A DNA stretch of 64,000 nucleotides from an uncultured Bacteroidales bacterium (GCA_905233445.1 CAJOEP010000007.1:1-64000), one strand, 5' to 3'. Numbered from the stretch's first letter, positions 52,966-62,488 are shown. Notes: generated from the sequence alone by a model not told the origin. Numbers and translations: made by a program.

Positions 52966-55593
52966 TTATTTTCTCATTGCCGCCATCTGCTGCATAATCA
53001 CAGCAATTTTCGCTTCGGCGTCAGATTTCTTTTTGCGTTCCTTTTCAACCACAGCGGCCGGAGCTCCGTTGACGAATTTCTCGTTTGAGAGCTTAGCCTC
53101 AACAGATTTCAGGAAGCCTTGGGCATATTTCAGTTCCTCTTCGAGTTTCTTCAACTCAGCTTCGGTGTCGACCGAGTCGGTCACCGGGATGAAGTATTCC
53201 TTAGAGCGCACGATGAAGCCAAAAGCATCAGTTGGCTTTTCAGCAGTATAAGTTATTGATTTAACGTTAGTTAACTTCTCGATGATGCAGTCAAAGTCCT
53301 TGTTGGCAGTGCCGTTGTCGATGACCACCAAATCCAGAGCCTCCTTGAACGAGATGTTCTTCTCGGCGCGGATCTTACGGATGTTGTTGATTACATCCAT
53401 GGTGAAATCGAACTGTGCAAGTACCTGATTGTCAACAGGTTTCTGCTTAGGCTGCTGTGCAATGATGATATCGTCGCCAGCTTTTCTTTCATCGAGGTTA
53501 TGATAAATCTCTTCGGTGATGAACGGCATGAACGGATGCAGGAGCTTCATCAGGTTCTCGAAGAAAGTGACTGTGGCTCTGTAAGTTACGCCGTCGACAG
53601 GCTGTCCCATAGGGGCTTTCACCATCTCGAGATACCAAGAGCAGAAGTCGTCCCAAGTGAGCTTGTAAACACCCATCAAGGCATCGGAGAGACGGTATTT
53701 CTCGAAGTTGTCGTTCATCTCGGCCAAAACCTGGTTGTAACGAGCGTCGAACCACTTCACGGCCATCTTGGCGGTATCTGGTTGAGCGGCTTTTTCATCG
53801 ACGGTCCAGCCTTTCACAAGACGGAGGGCGTTCCAAATCTTGTTACAGAAGTTACGTCCCTGCTCGCAGAGTGCCACGTCGAACAAAATATCGTTTCCGG
53901 CTGGAGCCGAGAGCAGCATTCCCATACGCACACCGTCAGCGCCGTAGTTCTCGATGAGCTCAATCGGATCAGGAGAGTTTCCTAATGATTTCGACATCTT
54001 ACGGCCGAGCTTGTCGCGCACGATACCGGTGAAATACACGTTGCCGAACGGAACTTTTCCCTGGTACTCCTCGCCTGCCATAATCATACGGGCGACCCAG
54101 AAGAAGATGATGTCAGGAGCGGTGATAAGGTCGTTGGTAGGATAATAATATTTGAATTCTTTGTTGTCAGGGTCGAGGATGCCGTTGAACAGCGAGAGAG
54201 GCCACAGCCATGAGCTGAACCATGTGTCCAAAGCATCGTCATCCTGACGCAAATCGTTGATTGTCAGATTGTTGTTACCAGTTTTCTCTTTAGCCAATTT
54301 CAACGCTTCTTCTGGTGTTTCGGCGACCACAAATCCGCCCTGAGGCAGATAATACGCCGGAATCTGATGTCCCCACCAAAGCTGACGGCTGATGCACCAA
54401 TCCTTGATGTTCTCGAGCCAGTGGCGGTAAAGGTTGACATATTTTGCAGGATAGAACTGAATCTCGCCAGTCTCGACAGGCTTCAGCGCGATCTGAGCGA
54501 GGTGTTCCATCTTGAGGAACCACTGCATCGAGAGCTTCGGCTCAATCGGGACGTTGGTGCGCTCAGAATATCCCACCTTATTATTATAGTCTTCAACTTT
54601 TTCGAGCAAATCAGCTTCCTTGAGGTCGATGACAATCTGCTTGCGCACTGCCTCGCGGTCCATTCCGACGTACATTCCAGCTGCCTCGCTGATTGTAGCA
54701 TCGTCATTGAAGATATTGATACTCTGGAGGTTATGTTTCTCTCCAAGCATGTAGTCGTTGACATCGTGAGCCGGAGTCACTTTCAGGCAGCCTGTACCGA
54801 ACTCGATATCGACATATTCGTCTTCGATGACCGGAATCACGCGGTTCACCAACGGAACGATGACTTTCTTACCTTTCAAATGCTGGTTCTTCGGGTCATT
54901 CGGATTGATACACATTGCGGTGTCGCCCATGATTGTCTCAGGACGTGTTGTAGCCACCACTGCGTATCCGTTTTCGCCTTCGATTTTATATCTTAGGTAA
55001 TAAAGCTTGCTATGTTCTTCTTTGTAGATGACTTCCTCGTCGCTAAGTGCTGTGAGAGCCTTCGGATCCCAGTTGACCATGCGAACGCCTCTGTAAATCA
55101 AGCCTTTTCTATAGAGGTCGCAGAACACTCGGATGACGCTTTTTGAGCGGACTTCGTCCATGGTGAACGATGTGCGTTCCCAGTCGCATGAGCAGCCTAG
55201 TTTACGGAGCTGTTTCAAGATGATGCCTCCATGCTCATGTGTCCAGTCCCAAGCGTGTTCAAGGAATTTCTCACGTCCGATGTCGGTCTTTTTGATGCCT
55301 TGCTGAGCCAACTTATTGACAACCTTAGCCTCTGTAGCGATTGAGGCGTGGTCGGTACCCGGCACCCAACATGCATTCTTACCCATCATTCTGGCGCGAC
55401 GCACCAGCACGTCCTGAATTGTGTTATTCAGCATATGGCCCATGTGAAGCACGCCGGTAACATTCGGTGGCGGTATCACGATGGTGTAAGGTTCACGCTC
55501 GTCAGGAGTTGAATGAAAATAATTCTTTTTTATCCAATGCTCATACCATTTCTCTTCAGTAGTCTGCGGACTATATTTGCTCGAAAGCTCCAT
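52966..55593 (-). CDS. valS: Valyl-tRNA synthetase
   Basis: Class I synthetase of about 875 aa. HIGH-type signature [14 protein letters not shown] (about residue 41), the editing (CP1) region with [22 protein letters not shown] loop [14 protein letters not shown] (about 532), the anticodon domain and a C-terminal coiled-coil arm ([29 protein letters not shown]). The ATG at 55593 is chosen over an upstream TTG. Its predicted leader is a heptad array (55594-55635) that begins at the base next to the ATG. Confidence 0.98.
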   Translation of the reverse strand: MELSSKYSPQTTEEKWYEHWIKKNYFHSTPDEREPYTIVIPPPNVTGVLHMGHMLNNTIQDVLVRRARMMGKNACWVPGTDHASIATEAKVVNKLAQQGIKKTDIGREKFLEHAWDWTHEHGGIILKQLRKLGCSCDWERTSFTMDEVRSKSVIRVFCDLYRKGLIYRGVRMVNWDPKALTALSDEEVIYKEEHSKLYYLRYKIEGENGYAVVATTRPETIMGDTAMCINPNDPKNQHLKGKKVIVPLVNRVIPVIEDEYVDIEFGTGCLKVTPAHDVNDYMLGEKHNLQSINIFNDDATISEAAGMYVGMDREAVRKQIVIDLKEADLLEKVEDYNNKVGYSERTNVPIEPKLSMQWFLKMEHLAQIALKPVETGEIQFYPAKYVNLYRHWLENIKDWCISRQLWWGHQIPAYYLPQGGFVVAETPEEALKLAKEKTGNNNLTINDLRQDDDALDTWFSSWLWPLSLFNGILDPDNKEFKYYYPTNDLITAPDIIFFWVARMIMAGEEYQGKVPFGNVYFTGIVRDKLGRKMSKSLGNSPDPIELIENYGADGVRMGMLLSAPAGNDILFDVALCEQGRNFCNKIWNALRLVKGWTVDEKAAQPDTAKMAVKWFDARYNQVLAEMNDNFEKYRLSDALMGVYKLTWDDFCSWYLEMVKAPMGQPVDGVTYRATVTFFENLMKLLHPFMPFITEEIYHNLDERKAGDDIIIAQQPKQKPVDNQVLAQFDFTMDVINNIRKIRAEKNISFKEALDLVVIDNGTANKDFDCIIEKLTNVKSITYTAEKPTDAFGFIVRSKEYFIPVTDSVDTEAELKKLEEELKYAQGFLKSVEAKLSNEKFVNGAPAAVVEKERKKKSDAEAKIAVIMQQMAAMRK

Positions 55594-55635
55594 ATTCAAG
55601 ATTTAAGATTTAAAATTTAAAATTTAAAGATTTAA
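55594..55635 (-). repeat. Heptad-repeat element, unit ATTTAAA, forming the valS 5' leader
   Basis: Six 7-nt units in perfect phase on the plus strand (ATTCAAG, ATTTAAG, three ATTTAAA, GATTTAA). The array touches the valS ATG on one side and ends 5 bp from the valS -7 element TAATTTTG (55647-55640) on the other, so nearly the whole 5' UTR would be made of repeats. Same unit as at 37432-37474. Confidence 0.85.
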
Positions 55636-55639
55636 ATTG

Positions 55640-55647
55640 CAAAATTA
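55640..55647 (-). promoter_or_regulatory. -7 element of valS
   Basis: TAATTTTG on the minus strand, 47 bp before the valS ATG. The divergent transporter promoter begins only 10 bp away. Confidence 0.5.
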
Positions 55648-55656
55648 CATTTTTTC

Positions 55657-55688
55657 TTGTTCGGATTAATTTTTTTTTATTATTTTTG
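55657..55688 (+). promoter_or_regulatory. Promoter of the POT-family transporter
   Basis: TTG (55657-55659), 21 bp, TATTTTTG (55681-55688); ATG at 55714, about 20 nt leader. Confidence 0.65.
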
Positions 55689-55713
55689 TACGATTTTTAA
55701 ATACTTTAAATTT

Positions 55714-57414
55714 ATGTCATTATTATCTATTGCAAATTTGTGGCAGACCAACCGCACATTGGTGATTTTGATTGGCATTTTGATTGTCGTCGTCCCATTT
55801 TTGGTCTATTACCTGAATCAAGCTAAGAAATACCATCCCAAAGGCTTGATTGCAGCAGCATTAAGCAACATGGGCGAGCGTTTCGGATATTACATCATGA
55901 ACGCTATCCTTTTGTTGTTCCTCGTTTCAAAATTCGGTTTGCCGGACAAGACCGCCAGTATCATCTACTCGGTGTTCTACTTCGGAATCTACGTATTGAG
56001 TTTGGTGGGCGGTATCATCGCTGACCGCACTCAGAACTATCCGAGAACCATCCAGTGGGGTTTGATTATCATGGCAGCAGGTTATGTCGGACTGGCTATC
56101 CCGTTGTTCAGCAAGGACGCAAACGGCATCATTCTTGACAGCGGCGGCGCATGGTGGGGCATCTTAATATTCACTTGCTTTGCATTGCTCTGCATCTCGT
56201 TCGGTAACGGTTTGTTCAAAGGCAACCTTCAGGCTCTCGTAGGCAAGCTTTACGACAAGTTCGAGGCTGAGGCGGCAAAGAATGGTCCTGAGGCATTAGC
56301 TGAGGCTAAAGACCGTCGCGACAGCGGTTTCCAGATTTTCTACGTGTTCATCAACATCGGCGGTGTTATCGCTCCATTTGTGGCTCCTATGCTCCGTAAC
56401 TGGTGGTTGAAAGCTCACGATTTCGTTTACAATGCAGACATGCCGGCTCTTTGCCATCAGTTCCTCGCCAATGGTGAACAAACGACAAAGTTCACCGAAA
56501 ACATGGCCAAATCACTTGTTGAAGGCGCAGCGACTCCAACCGACCTCGTGACATTCAGCTCAAGCTATATCGACGTGTTCAACACAGGTGTTCACTATGC
56601 ATTCATCGCATCAGTTGTTGCTATGATGATTTCGTTGGTGGTGTTCCTCTGCACAAAGAAGATTTTCCCTCAGCCTTCAAAGAAAGAGAAAGCTGAAGTC
56701 ATTGAATACACACAGGAGGAAAAACTCGCGATGGCGAAAGAAATCAAACAGCGTCTCTACGCTTTGTTTGCAGTTCTCGGCATCGCCATCTTCTTCTGGC
56801 TCTCATTCCATCAAAATAGCCAGTCGTTGACATTGCTGGCCCGCGACTTCGTGGTGACAGACTTCTTCCCGGCTGAAATTTGGCAGGCGCTCAACCCATT
56901 GTACGTCATCATCCTCACCCCTATCGTGATGGCAGCATTCGCTTGGTTAGTGAGAAAAGGTAAAGGCGTTTCAACACCTCGCAAGATTGCTTACGGTATG
57001 GGCATCGCAGGTTTGGCTTACCTCTTCCTGATGGCTCTTTCAATCTCATGTGGTTATCCTTCAGGCGACGAGTTCCGTGCGATGGATGCCGCCACAATGG
57101 AAGCACAGGGTCTCGCAAAATCAGGACCATGGGTACTTATCGTTACTTACTTCTTCCTGACAGTCGCTGAGTTGTTCATCTCGCCTCTCGGACTTTCATT
57201 CGTTTCGAAGGTGGCTCCACGTCACATGGTTGGCTTGTGCCAGGGTTTGTGGCTTGGTGCGACAGCTATCGGCAACTTGTTCATCTTCGTCGGGCCTCTC
57301 ATGTACAACGCATGGAGCATCTGGATTTGCTGGGGCGTGTTCCTCGCAATCTGCGTGGTCTCAATGTCGGTGATGTTCGGCATGGTGAAATGGCTGGAAC
57401 GCGTAACCGCATAA
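55714..57414 (+). CDS. POT/PTR2-family proton-coupled peptide transporter
   Basis: About 566 aa with 12-14 hydrophobic segments. The family front motif GERFGYYIMNAIL (about residues 55-67, with the ExxER/GERFxYY signature of proton-coupled oligopeptide transporters) is clear, followed by IYSVFYFGIYVLSLVGGIIADR. A mid-protein hydrophilic region (about 325-355, KKIFPQPSKKEKAEVIEYTQEEK) divides two halves. It probably imports di- and tripeptides. The ATG at 55714 is chosen; the frame extends 19 codons to a TTG inside the promoter. Confidence 0.9.
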   Translation: MSLLSIANLWQTNRTLVILIGILIVVVPFLVYYLNQAKKYHPKGLIAAALSNMGERFGYYIMNAILLLFLVSKFGLPDKTASIIYSVFYFGIYVLSLVGGIIADRTQNYPRTIQWGLIIMAAGYVGLAIPLFSKDANGIILDSGGAWWGILIFTCFALLCISFGNGLFKGNLQALVGKLYDKFEAEAAKNGPEALAEAKDRRDSGFQIFYVFINIGGVIAPFVAPMLRNWWLKAHDFVYNADMPALCHQFLANGEQTTKFTENMAKSLVEGAATPTDLVTFSSSYIDVFNTGVHYAFIASVVAMMISLVVFLCTKKIFPQPSKKEKAEVIEYTQEEKLAMAKEIKQRLYALFAVLGIAIFFWLSFHQNSQSLTLLARDFVVTDFFPAEIWQALNPLYVIILTPIVMAAFAWLVRKGKGVSTPRKIAYGMGIAGLAYLFLMALSISCGYPSGDEFRAMDAATMEAQGLAKSGPWVLIVTYFFLTVAELFISPLGLSFVSKVAPRHMVGLCQGLWLGATAIGNLFIFVGPLMYNAWSIWICWGVFLAICVVSMSVMFGMVKWLERVTA

Positions 57415-57416
57415 CA

Positions 57417-57473
57417 GACTTTAGACGTTAGATATTAGACATTAGTAGAGACGCCATAATATGACGTCTCTAC
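57417..57473. repeat. Heptad array GACNTTA plus copy 2 of the dispersed hairpin
   Basis: Four 7-nt units (GACTTTA, GACGTTA, GATATTA, GACATTA; 57417-57444) follow the transporter stop. They are joined directly to a hairpin with a 9-bp stem GTAGAGACG/CGTCTCTAC (57445-57473). The hairpin core is almost the same as the tRNA-Asp terminator at 588-610, but here no T-run follows on either strand. Confidence 0.85.
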
Positions 57474-57491
57474 ATTTAAAAAAATAGAATT

Positions 57492-57812
57492 ATGAAAAAT
57501 CTATCAAAAGAAGAATTTGAAGTTTATTGCCTCTTTATTGCGGCAAATGCCGACTTCAACATCACACGCCAGGAACTTATCGAGATGGGTGCCGGCACCA
57601 ATCCGGAGTTATTCATAAAGGTGTACAACGGATTCGAGGCTGACAGCGACCTTCAACGGGTTGAAACCATTGAAGAATGCAAGAAATTGTACATCAAGGA
57701 CGAGCTCGACCGTCAGGATCTTTTTGACAAGATGAAGAAGGTGTTCTTTGCCGACGGCAAGTTCCAGGCTGCGGAGCAAAGTATTTTCACAATGCTAAGG
57801 AAGCTTATTTAG
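57492..57812 (+). CDS. Small helical protein, TerB-like
   Basis: 106 aa, no signal peptide, all-helical pattern. The C-terminal LDRQDLFDKMKKVFFADGKFQAAEQSIFTMLRKLI resembles the TerB/DjlA-type acidic helical domain, where 'FxADGxFxxxE' occurs. N-terminal SKEEFEVYCLFIAANADFNITRQEL has the same repeat, so it may be two half-domains. Function unknown. A free-standing gene between the transporter and a T9SS protein. Confidence 0.72.
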   Translation: MKNLSKEEFEVYCLFIAANADFNITRQELIEMGAGTNPELFIKVYNGFEADSDLQRVETIEECKKLYIKDELDRQDLFDKMKKVFFADGKFQAAEQSIFTMLRKLI

Positions 57813-57861
57813 GCTTTAGAAAAACAAATTTCATTATAATATTATTAATTTAAAAACACTT

Positions 57862-59442
57862 ATGAAGAAATCATTACTATTTGCGTTGCTTATGGTGCTT
57901 ATTGCTCCATTTGCCATGTATGCCCAGGAATGGAATTACGTTAATTCCTTTACAGCTACGACAGGCCGTCAACATGCTGTAGTTTATGACGGTGAGTTTA
58001 TTTACACAGCCGCTTGGGGTAAGTCATCTACAGTGGCCTCTATGTTCTACAAGTATGACATGAGCGGCAACTTACTTGAGGAATTTGATGTTCCTGGAGT
58101 GAGCAATTCTGACAATTATTCACGTGATTTGACTTACGACGGACAGTATTTCTATGGATGCGACGCCCATTCGGGTACAATTTGGTGCTATGACCTACAC
58201 AACAAGACATTGGTTAGTTCGAACTGCATCAACACTAATTTAAATGAACTTGGCACTTGCACTTACGACCCTACTGAGGATGCTTTCTGGGTTGGTGAGA
58301 GAGCTACAGGCAGCAGCCCGAATCTACATCTCAACTTGAAACTCGTCGGTCGCAATGGTCAGGTGATTAAGACTGCAACAGCAGCAAACCTCGGTGGCCA
58401 CACTGTTCACGGAACAGGTTATTTTGTTGATGACAACGGTGGTCAACACATCCTGCTGTTTGCCGTTGAAGGCTTCACAGCCCATGTTTTCGACTATAAC
58501 ATTGACACTGACAGCATGACACCAAACTACATCTTCGATTTCTCGTCGACACCAGGATGGGGTCCGGCAAGTTCAGCAGGCGGTGCATACATTGGCGTAG
58601 TCGATGGCACACAGTATTTCTTTGGCGATGTTGACAAGAGTCCTAACCTCATCGGAATATACGCTCTAGGCGCATACACTCCTGTCGTCCCTACTCCACC
58701 AGAGGGAGACATCTTCTTCGATTTTGAAGACGGCATCATGCGTTGGAACACCATCGACGCTGACGGCGACGGCTTCGACTGGGAAATGAGAGCTATTTAT
58801 GCTGTTCCTGGCAACACGCATTGCGTCACATCAGCATCGTTCGACGATTGGACACAAACAGTGCTGTTCCCCGAAAACTATCTCGTAACACCTTATAAAC
58901 TCGATTGCGAACAGATAACATTCAAGGCTCAGGCACAGGATAATCTGCATCCGAATGAGCATTTCGGAGTTGCTGTTTCAACTACAACAGGCGCTTCAGC
59001 AGAAGACTTCGAGATTGTTTGGGAAGCTGATTTGACAAGTAAAATAGTTGGCGATTGGTACGATTACAATATCGACTTAAGAGACTATCAAGGACAGGAC
59101 ATTTATGTCGCCATCGTCCACTTCAACTGCACGAACCAGTTCTCAATCAACATCGACGACATCATGCTCCACAGAGTTTTTGATCCTACTTTCGATGTGG
59201 CTGAAAATTCAGCAAGCATGGTAACGGTGTATCCTAACCCTGCAAGCGAAAAGGTGATGGTTGAGAGTAATGTTACCGTAAATCAATATGAGATTTACAA
59301 TGTCGCTGGTGAGCTGATTATCAGCATGCCTGTCAACGAGAAATCGTTTGAAATCAACGTTAACGAACTTCCAGCAGGCACTTATCTCATCAAGATGGTG
59401 TCGGATGGCATGGTTCAGACAAGACGTTTTGTTAGACGTTAG
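57862..59442 (+). CDS. T9SS-secreted protein with choice-of-anchor J (cleaved adhesin) domain
   Basis: 526 aa. Signal peptide MKKSLLFALLMVLIAPFAMYAQ. Residues about 25-270 look like a propeller: repeated DGEFIYTAAW, YDGQYFYGCDAH and YDPTEDAFWVGERA. A choice-of-anchor J/cleaved-adhesin domain (about 283-440) contains FDFEDGIMRWNTIDADGDGFDWEM and ENYLVTPYKL ... FSINIDDIMLHR, similar to the adhesin domains of gingipain-type proteins. The C-terminal sorting domain begins about residue 455 (VYPNPASEKVMVES ... LPAGTYLIKMV). Probably surface exposed; ligand unknown. The gap to the convergent RsmI-like gene is a heptad element. Confidence 0.9.
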   Translation: MKKSLLFALLMVLIAPFAMYAQEWNYVNSFTATTGRQHAVVYDGEFIYTAAWGKSSTVASMFYKYDMSGNLLEEFDVPGVSNSDNYSRDLTYDGQYFYGCDAHSGTIWCYDLHNKTLVSSNCINTNLNELGTCTYDPTEDAFWVGERATGSSPNLHLNLKLVGRNGQVIKTATAANLGGHTVHGTGYFVDDNGGQHILLFAVEGFTAHVFDYNIDTDSMTPNYIFDFSSTPGWGPASSAGGAYIGVVDGTQYFFGDVDKSPNLIGIYALGAYTPVVPTPPEGDIFFDFEDGIMRWNTIDADGDGFDWEMRAIYAVPGNTHCVTSASFDDWTQTVLFPENYLVTPYKLDCEQITFKAQAQDNLHPNEHFGVAVSTTTGASAEDFEIVWEADLTSKIVGDWYDYNIDLRDYQGQDIYVAIVHFNCTNQFSINIDDIMLHRVFDPTFDVAENSASMVTVYPNPASEKVMVESNVTVNQYEIYNVAGELIISMPVNEKSFEINVNELPAGTYLIKMVSDGMVQTRRFVRR

Positions 59443-59448
59443 TTTATA

Positions 59449-59508
59449 GCTATTATCTATAAGCCATTAAGTATTAGCCATTAGGTTTTCAGAAGCTAAT
59501 GGCTAATA
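59449..59508. repeat. Heptad-repeat element, unit GCCATTA / TAATGGC, between convergent genes
   Basis: Six or so units (GCTATTA, TCTATAA, GCCATTA, AGTATTA, GCCATTA) after the T9SS stop, then an inverted half GCTAATGGCTAATA. The stop codon of the convergent RsmI-like gene (59503-59505) lies inside the right half. Same heptamer family as 52886-52965. Confidence 0.85.
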
Positions 59509-60240
59509 TTTTTTTCTAAATTTCGGGCAATAGATTAAAAATACTGCTGGTTTCTTATTCCAATCGTATTTTATTGATTTCCAATCAGATATTGGTTTAC
59601 TGATTATTTTTTCGTCGTCCATTGTGATGTCACTTGCGACGCAAAGCATAGTGTTTGGATGACAGTTTTTCACCAATTCTTCGATCATAGCGTTGTTACG
59701 GAAGGGTGTTTCTATGAACATTTCTGTCTCGTCGTTCGCAAGTGACTGACGCTCAATTGATTTTATTTTCTGTATTCGTTCTGGATTTTTTATTGGAAGA
59801 TATCCGTGAAAGCTGAATGACTGTCCGTTGAAGCCGGATGCCATAAGTGCCAGTATCATTGCATTTGGACCGGTGAGCGGCACCACTTGGATTCCGGCTT
59901 GGTGTGCGAGTTCCACAATCAGTGCGCCAGGGTCGGCTACACATGGCGTGCCTGCCTCCGACATCAGGCCTATATCCTGACCATCGAGGGCTTTGCCGAG
60001 ATAAGTCAACAAATCGGGGTTTTCCGGGTTATGTTTGTCGAGTTCAACAAACTCGAGTTCGTCGATTGGGCAAGGCATGTGCATCTTACTGAGCATTCTG
60101 CGGGCTGTTCTCACATTTTCGACCACAAAAAAACGTAATGTCCTGACAATTTCGAGTGTTCCGGCAGGAATAACCTGTTCTGCCGTTGTTGCACCGAGAA
60201 GAGTCGGCACAAGATATAGCTTTCCAAATTGTTGATTCAT
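59503..60240 (-). CDS. RsmI-like SAM-dependent methyltransferase
   Basis: 245 aa of the tetrapyrrole-methylase fold, related to RsmI, which 2'-O-methylates C1402 of 16S rRNA. Seen: LYLVPTLLGATTAEQVIPA at the start, DIGLMSEAGTPCVADPGALIV (about 93, SAM-binding GTP loop) and VVPLTGPNAMILALMASGFNGQSFSFHGYLP (about 119). The Bacteroidota subfamily is shorter than E. coli RsmI and lacks its C-terminal part, so the target is uncertain. It starts 6 bp after the dnaA stop, so it probably shares the dnaA transcript. Confidence 0.92.
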   Translation of the reverse strand: MNQQFGKLYLVPTLLGATTAEQVIPAGTLEIVRTLRFFVVENVRTARRMLSKMHMPCPIDELEFVELDKHNPENPDLLTYLGKALDGQDIGLMSEAGTPCVADPGALIVELAHQAGIQVVPLTGPNAMILALMASGFNGQSFSFHGYLPIKNPERIQKIKSIERQSLANDETEMFIETPFRNNAMIEELVKNCHPNTMLCVASDITMDDEKIISKPISDWKSIKYDWNKKPAVFLIYCPKFRKKY

Positions 60241-60246
60241 AATGAC

Positions 60247-61683
60247 TTATTGAAAATTCGCCTCGATTTTGTCGGCCACCATTTTAAACTGTTTGTCAGT
60301 CTCCAAAAGGTTGGCGACGGTTTTTAGCGAGTGTATCACAGTGGCATGGTCCTTGCCTCCGCACTGTTCGCCGATGACATTGAGCGATGCTTTGGTGTAT
60401 TTCTTGGCGAAATGCATCGACAGTTGGCGGGCCTGCACCACGTTGCGTTTTCGAGTGGATGTAAAGAAATCGGCTTGTGAAGTACCCATCTCCTCGCATA
60501 CCATGCTGATGATGTAACTTATTGTTATTTCGCGATTTGAGTTGTTTACGAAACGCTCCACCATTTGTTTGGCGAGGTTTATTGTGATAGCTTTCCTATT
60601 CAGCGATGACTGTGCGATGAGTGAAATCAAGAAGCCTTCCATCTCGCGCACGTTGGTCTTGATATGCTCTGCGATGTAGTTGACGACCTCTTCAGAGAGT
60701 TCGACACCTTCATTGTATGCTTTGCGTTTCAGGATATTACGTCGTGTTTCGACATCCGGCAATGTCATTTCGGCCGAGAGTCCCCATTTGAAACGCGAGA
60801 TGAGGCGCTGTTCCATGCCTTTAATCTCCGCAGGCGGCTTATCACAGGTAAAAATCAGCTGCTTGTTGGTCTGCTGCAGGTGGTTGAAGATATGGAACAA
60901 AGTGTCTTGAGTTTTCGGTTTGTCCGAAAGGTATTGGATATCGTCGATGATTAGGACGTCTATCATCTGATAGAAATGCACAAAGTCGTCGCGGCTGCTT
61001 TTTGAGCTGTTATTTCGGCATGCCGCCTGAAACTGCATCAGGAACTGTTCCGAGTTGACGTACAAAACTGTCATTTCGGGATGATGTTTCTTCGTTTCCA
61101 GACCTATGGCTTGACATACGTGTGTCTTACCCATTCCTGTCGGACTGAAAATAAACATCGGGTTAAATGCAGTCCTTCCTGGATTTTTCGCCACTGCCAG
61201 ACCTGCCTCATAAGCCACCCGGTTGCACTCGCCGACCACGAAATTATCCATGCAGTAGTTTTCGTTGAGATTCGACTCGATATTAATTTTTTTGATACCA
61301 GGCAGTGCAAACGGATTCATCACCCTTGTTTCGGTGTTCTCGAAGTCAATCTGGATCTGTTTTGGAGGATTCTTTGTGTTGGTTCTGTCAACCGAAGGCT
61401 GTTTCACCACCACAGGCTTATTCTCGTTATTGTCCATCATGATGGAATATTCGAGTTTGCCTTCAGGGCCAAGTACTTTACGAATGGTGGCTTTTATGAC
61501 TTTAATATAATGAGTTTCAAGGAATTCGTAGAAAAAATCGGAAGGCACCTGGATGGTAAGCAGGCCGTTACGGTAATCGACAGGCCTTATCGGCTCGAAC
61601 CATGTCGAGAAAGCCTGCGCCGGAACGTTCTCACGAATCATCGTGAGGCACTCTTCCCATATTTCAAACAAATTTTTGGTCAT
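60247..61683 (-). CDS. dnaA: Chromosomal replication initiator DnaA
   Basis: About 478 aa. Domain I (MTKNLFEIWEECLTMIRENV), linker, AAA+ domain with FSPTGMGKTHVCQAIG (about 152) and LIIDDIQYLSDKPKTQDTL (about 214), and a C-terminal DNA-binding domain with the signature GGKDHATVIHSLKTV (about 445). The frame extends four codons to a TTG; the ATG at 61683 is chosen. The upstream gap (61684-61869) is A/T rich, but I see no TTATCCACA-like DnaA boxes, so an origin here is not supported. Confidence 0.98.
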   Translation of the reverse strand: MTKNLFEIWEECLTMIRENVPAQAFSTWFEPIRPVDYRNGLLTIQVPSDFFYEFLETHYIKVIKATIRKVLGPEGKLEYSIMMDNNENKPVVVKQPSVDRTNTKNPPKQIQIDFENTETRVMNPFALPGIKKINIESNLNENYCMDNFVVGECNRVAYEAGLAVAKNPGRTAFNPMFIFSPTGMGKTHVCQAIGLETKKHHPEMTVLYVNSEQFLMQFQAACRNNSSKSSRDDFVHFYQMIDVLIIDDIQYLSDKPKTQDTLFHIFNHLQQTNKQLIFTCDKPPAEIKGMEQRLISRFKWGLSAEMTLPDVETRRNILKRKAYNEGVELSEEVVNYIAEHIKTNVREMEGFLISLIAQSSLNRKAITINLAKQMVERFVNNSNREITISYIISMVCEEMGTSQADFFTSTRKRNVVQARQLSMHFAKKYTKASLNVIGEQCGGKDHATVIHSLKTVANLLETDKQFKMVADKIEANFQ

Positions 61684-61869
61684 CTGAAAACTCAACTATA
61701 TAAAAATCAATTGATTATAATGCTCGTTTTATATTGAAAACGACTTTACAAATATCAACATAAAAAAGTGAATAAAAATATTTTTTTTGTATTGATTATT
61801 AATTTTTTTCGTATTAAATTACGAGGCGAGCACGATTTTGGGGTTAAAAATCAATGTAAATACTTGATA

Positions 61870-62484
61870 CTAAATGGTTTTTAGGTATTTCACAGTTACT
61901 CCGTAGATACGTTTCAATTTTTCAATAATTCTGTCGGAATCGCTTTGTCTTATTGATATTTCGAGATAGCAAGCGAGTTCAAATTTCGGGTTTTGTTGTT
62001 CGAGGTTTTCGTCTTTCAGGATGCGCATCACCTCGTTGAGGAGTGGGTAGTCGAATTCCAGGGAATAGACCTCATCGATGGTTTTTTCTACGACTGTGCA
62101 GTTGTCGAGAGCTTCGCGTGCTGAGGTTTTGTAGGCATTGATAAGTCCAGGCACGCCCAGCAGCTGCCCGCCGAAATAACGTGTAACAACCACGCAGACG
62201 TTTGTAACATCTTTTGAAAGTATCTGATTTAGAATAGGTTTGCCGGCTGTACCCGAAGGTTCGCCGTCGTCGCTCGAGCGGTAGCAGGCCTTGTCGGGCC
62301 CAATCATAAAAGCGTAGCAGTGGTGTTTCGCGTCGAAATATTTCTTACGGATCTCGGCGACTCGCTCTTTCACTTCGGCTTCCGAATGCACAGGAAAAGC
62401 CTCGGCGATGAACTTGGAACCTTTCTCCTTGTAAAGCCCCTCGCCTTTCGTGGTGACAATTTTATATGAATCTTCAAATAACAT
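61870..62484 (-). CDS. IMPACT/YigZ family protein
   Basis: About 204 aa. UPF0029 domain with SKFIAEAFPVHSEAEVKERV (about 24), HHCYAFMIG, and the family hallmark DDGEPSGTAGKPILNQI (about 74), followed by a C-terminal DUF1949-like ferredoxin fold. Family members act in translation control or quality control (YIH1/IMPACT in eukaryotes); the bacterial role is unclear. The ATG at 62484 is chosen: the -7 element TATTTTTG ends only 4 nt upstream, suggesting a leaderless mRNA. The frame extends eight codons to a GTG. Confidence 0.9.
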   Translation of the reverse strand: MLFEDSYKIVTTKGEGLYKEKGSKFIAEAFPVHSEAEVKERVAEIRKKYFDAKHHCYAFMIGPDKACYRSSDDGEPSGTAGKPILNQILSKDVTNVCVVVTRYFGGQLLGVPGLINAYKTSAREALDNCTVVEKTIDEVYSLEFDYPLLNEVMRILKDENLEQQNPKFELACYLEISIRQSDSDRIIEKLKRIYGVTVKYLKTI

Positions 62485-62488
62485 GTTG

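Noticed and set aside
30002-59508. Heptad repeats as CRISPR arrays
   Set aside because: Units are 7 nt with no unique spacers, and no cas genes are present.
61684-61869. Replication origin next to dnaA
   Set aside because: The gap is A/T rich, but no DnaA-box-like 9-mers (TTATCCACA) or repeated motifs are seen.
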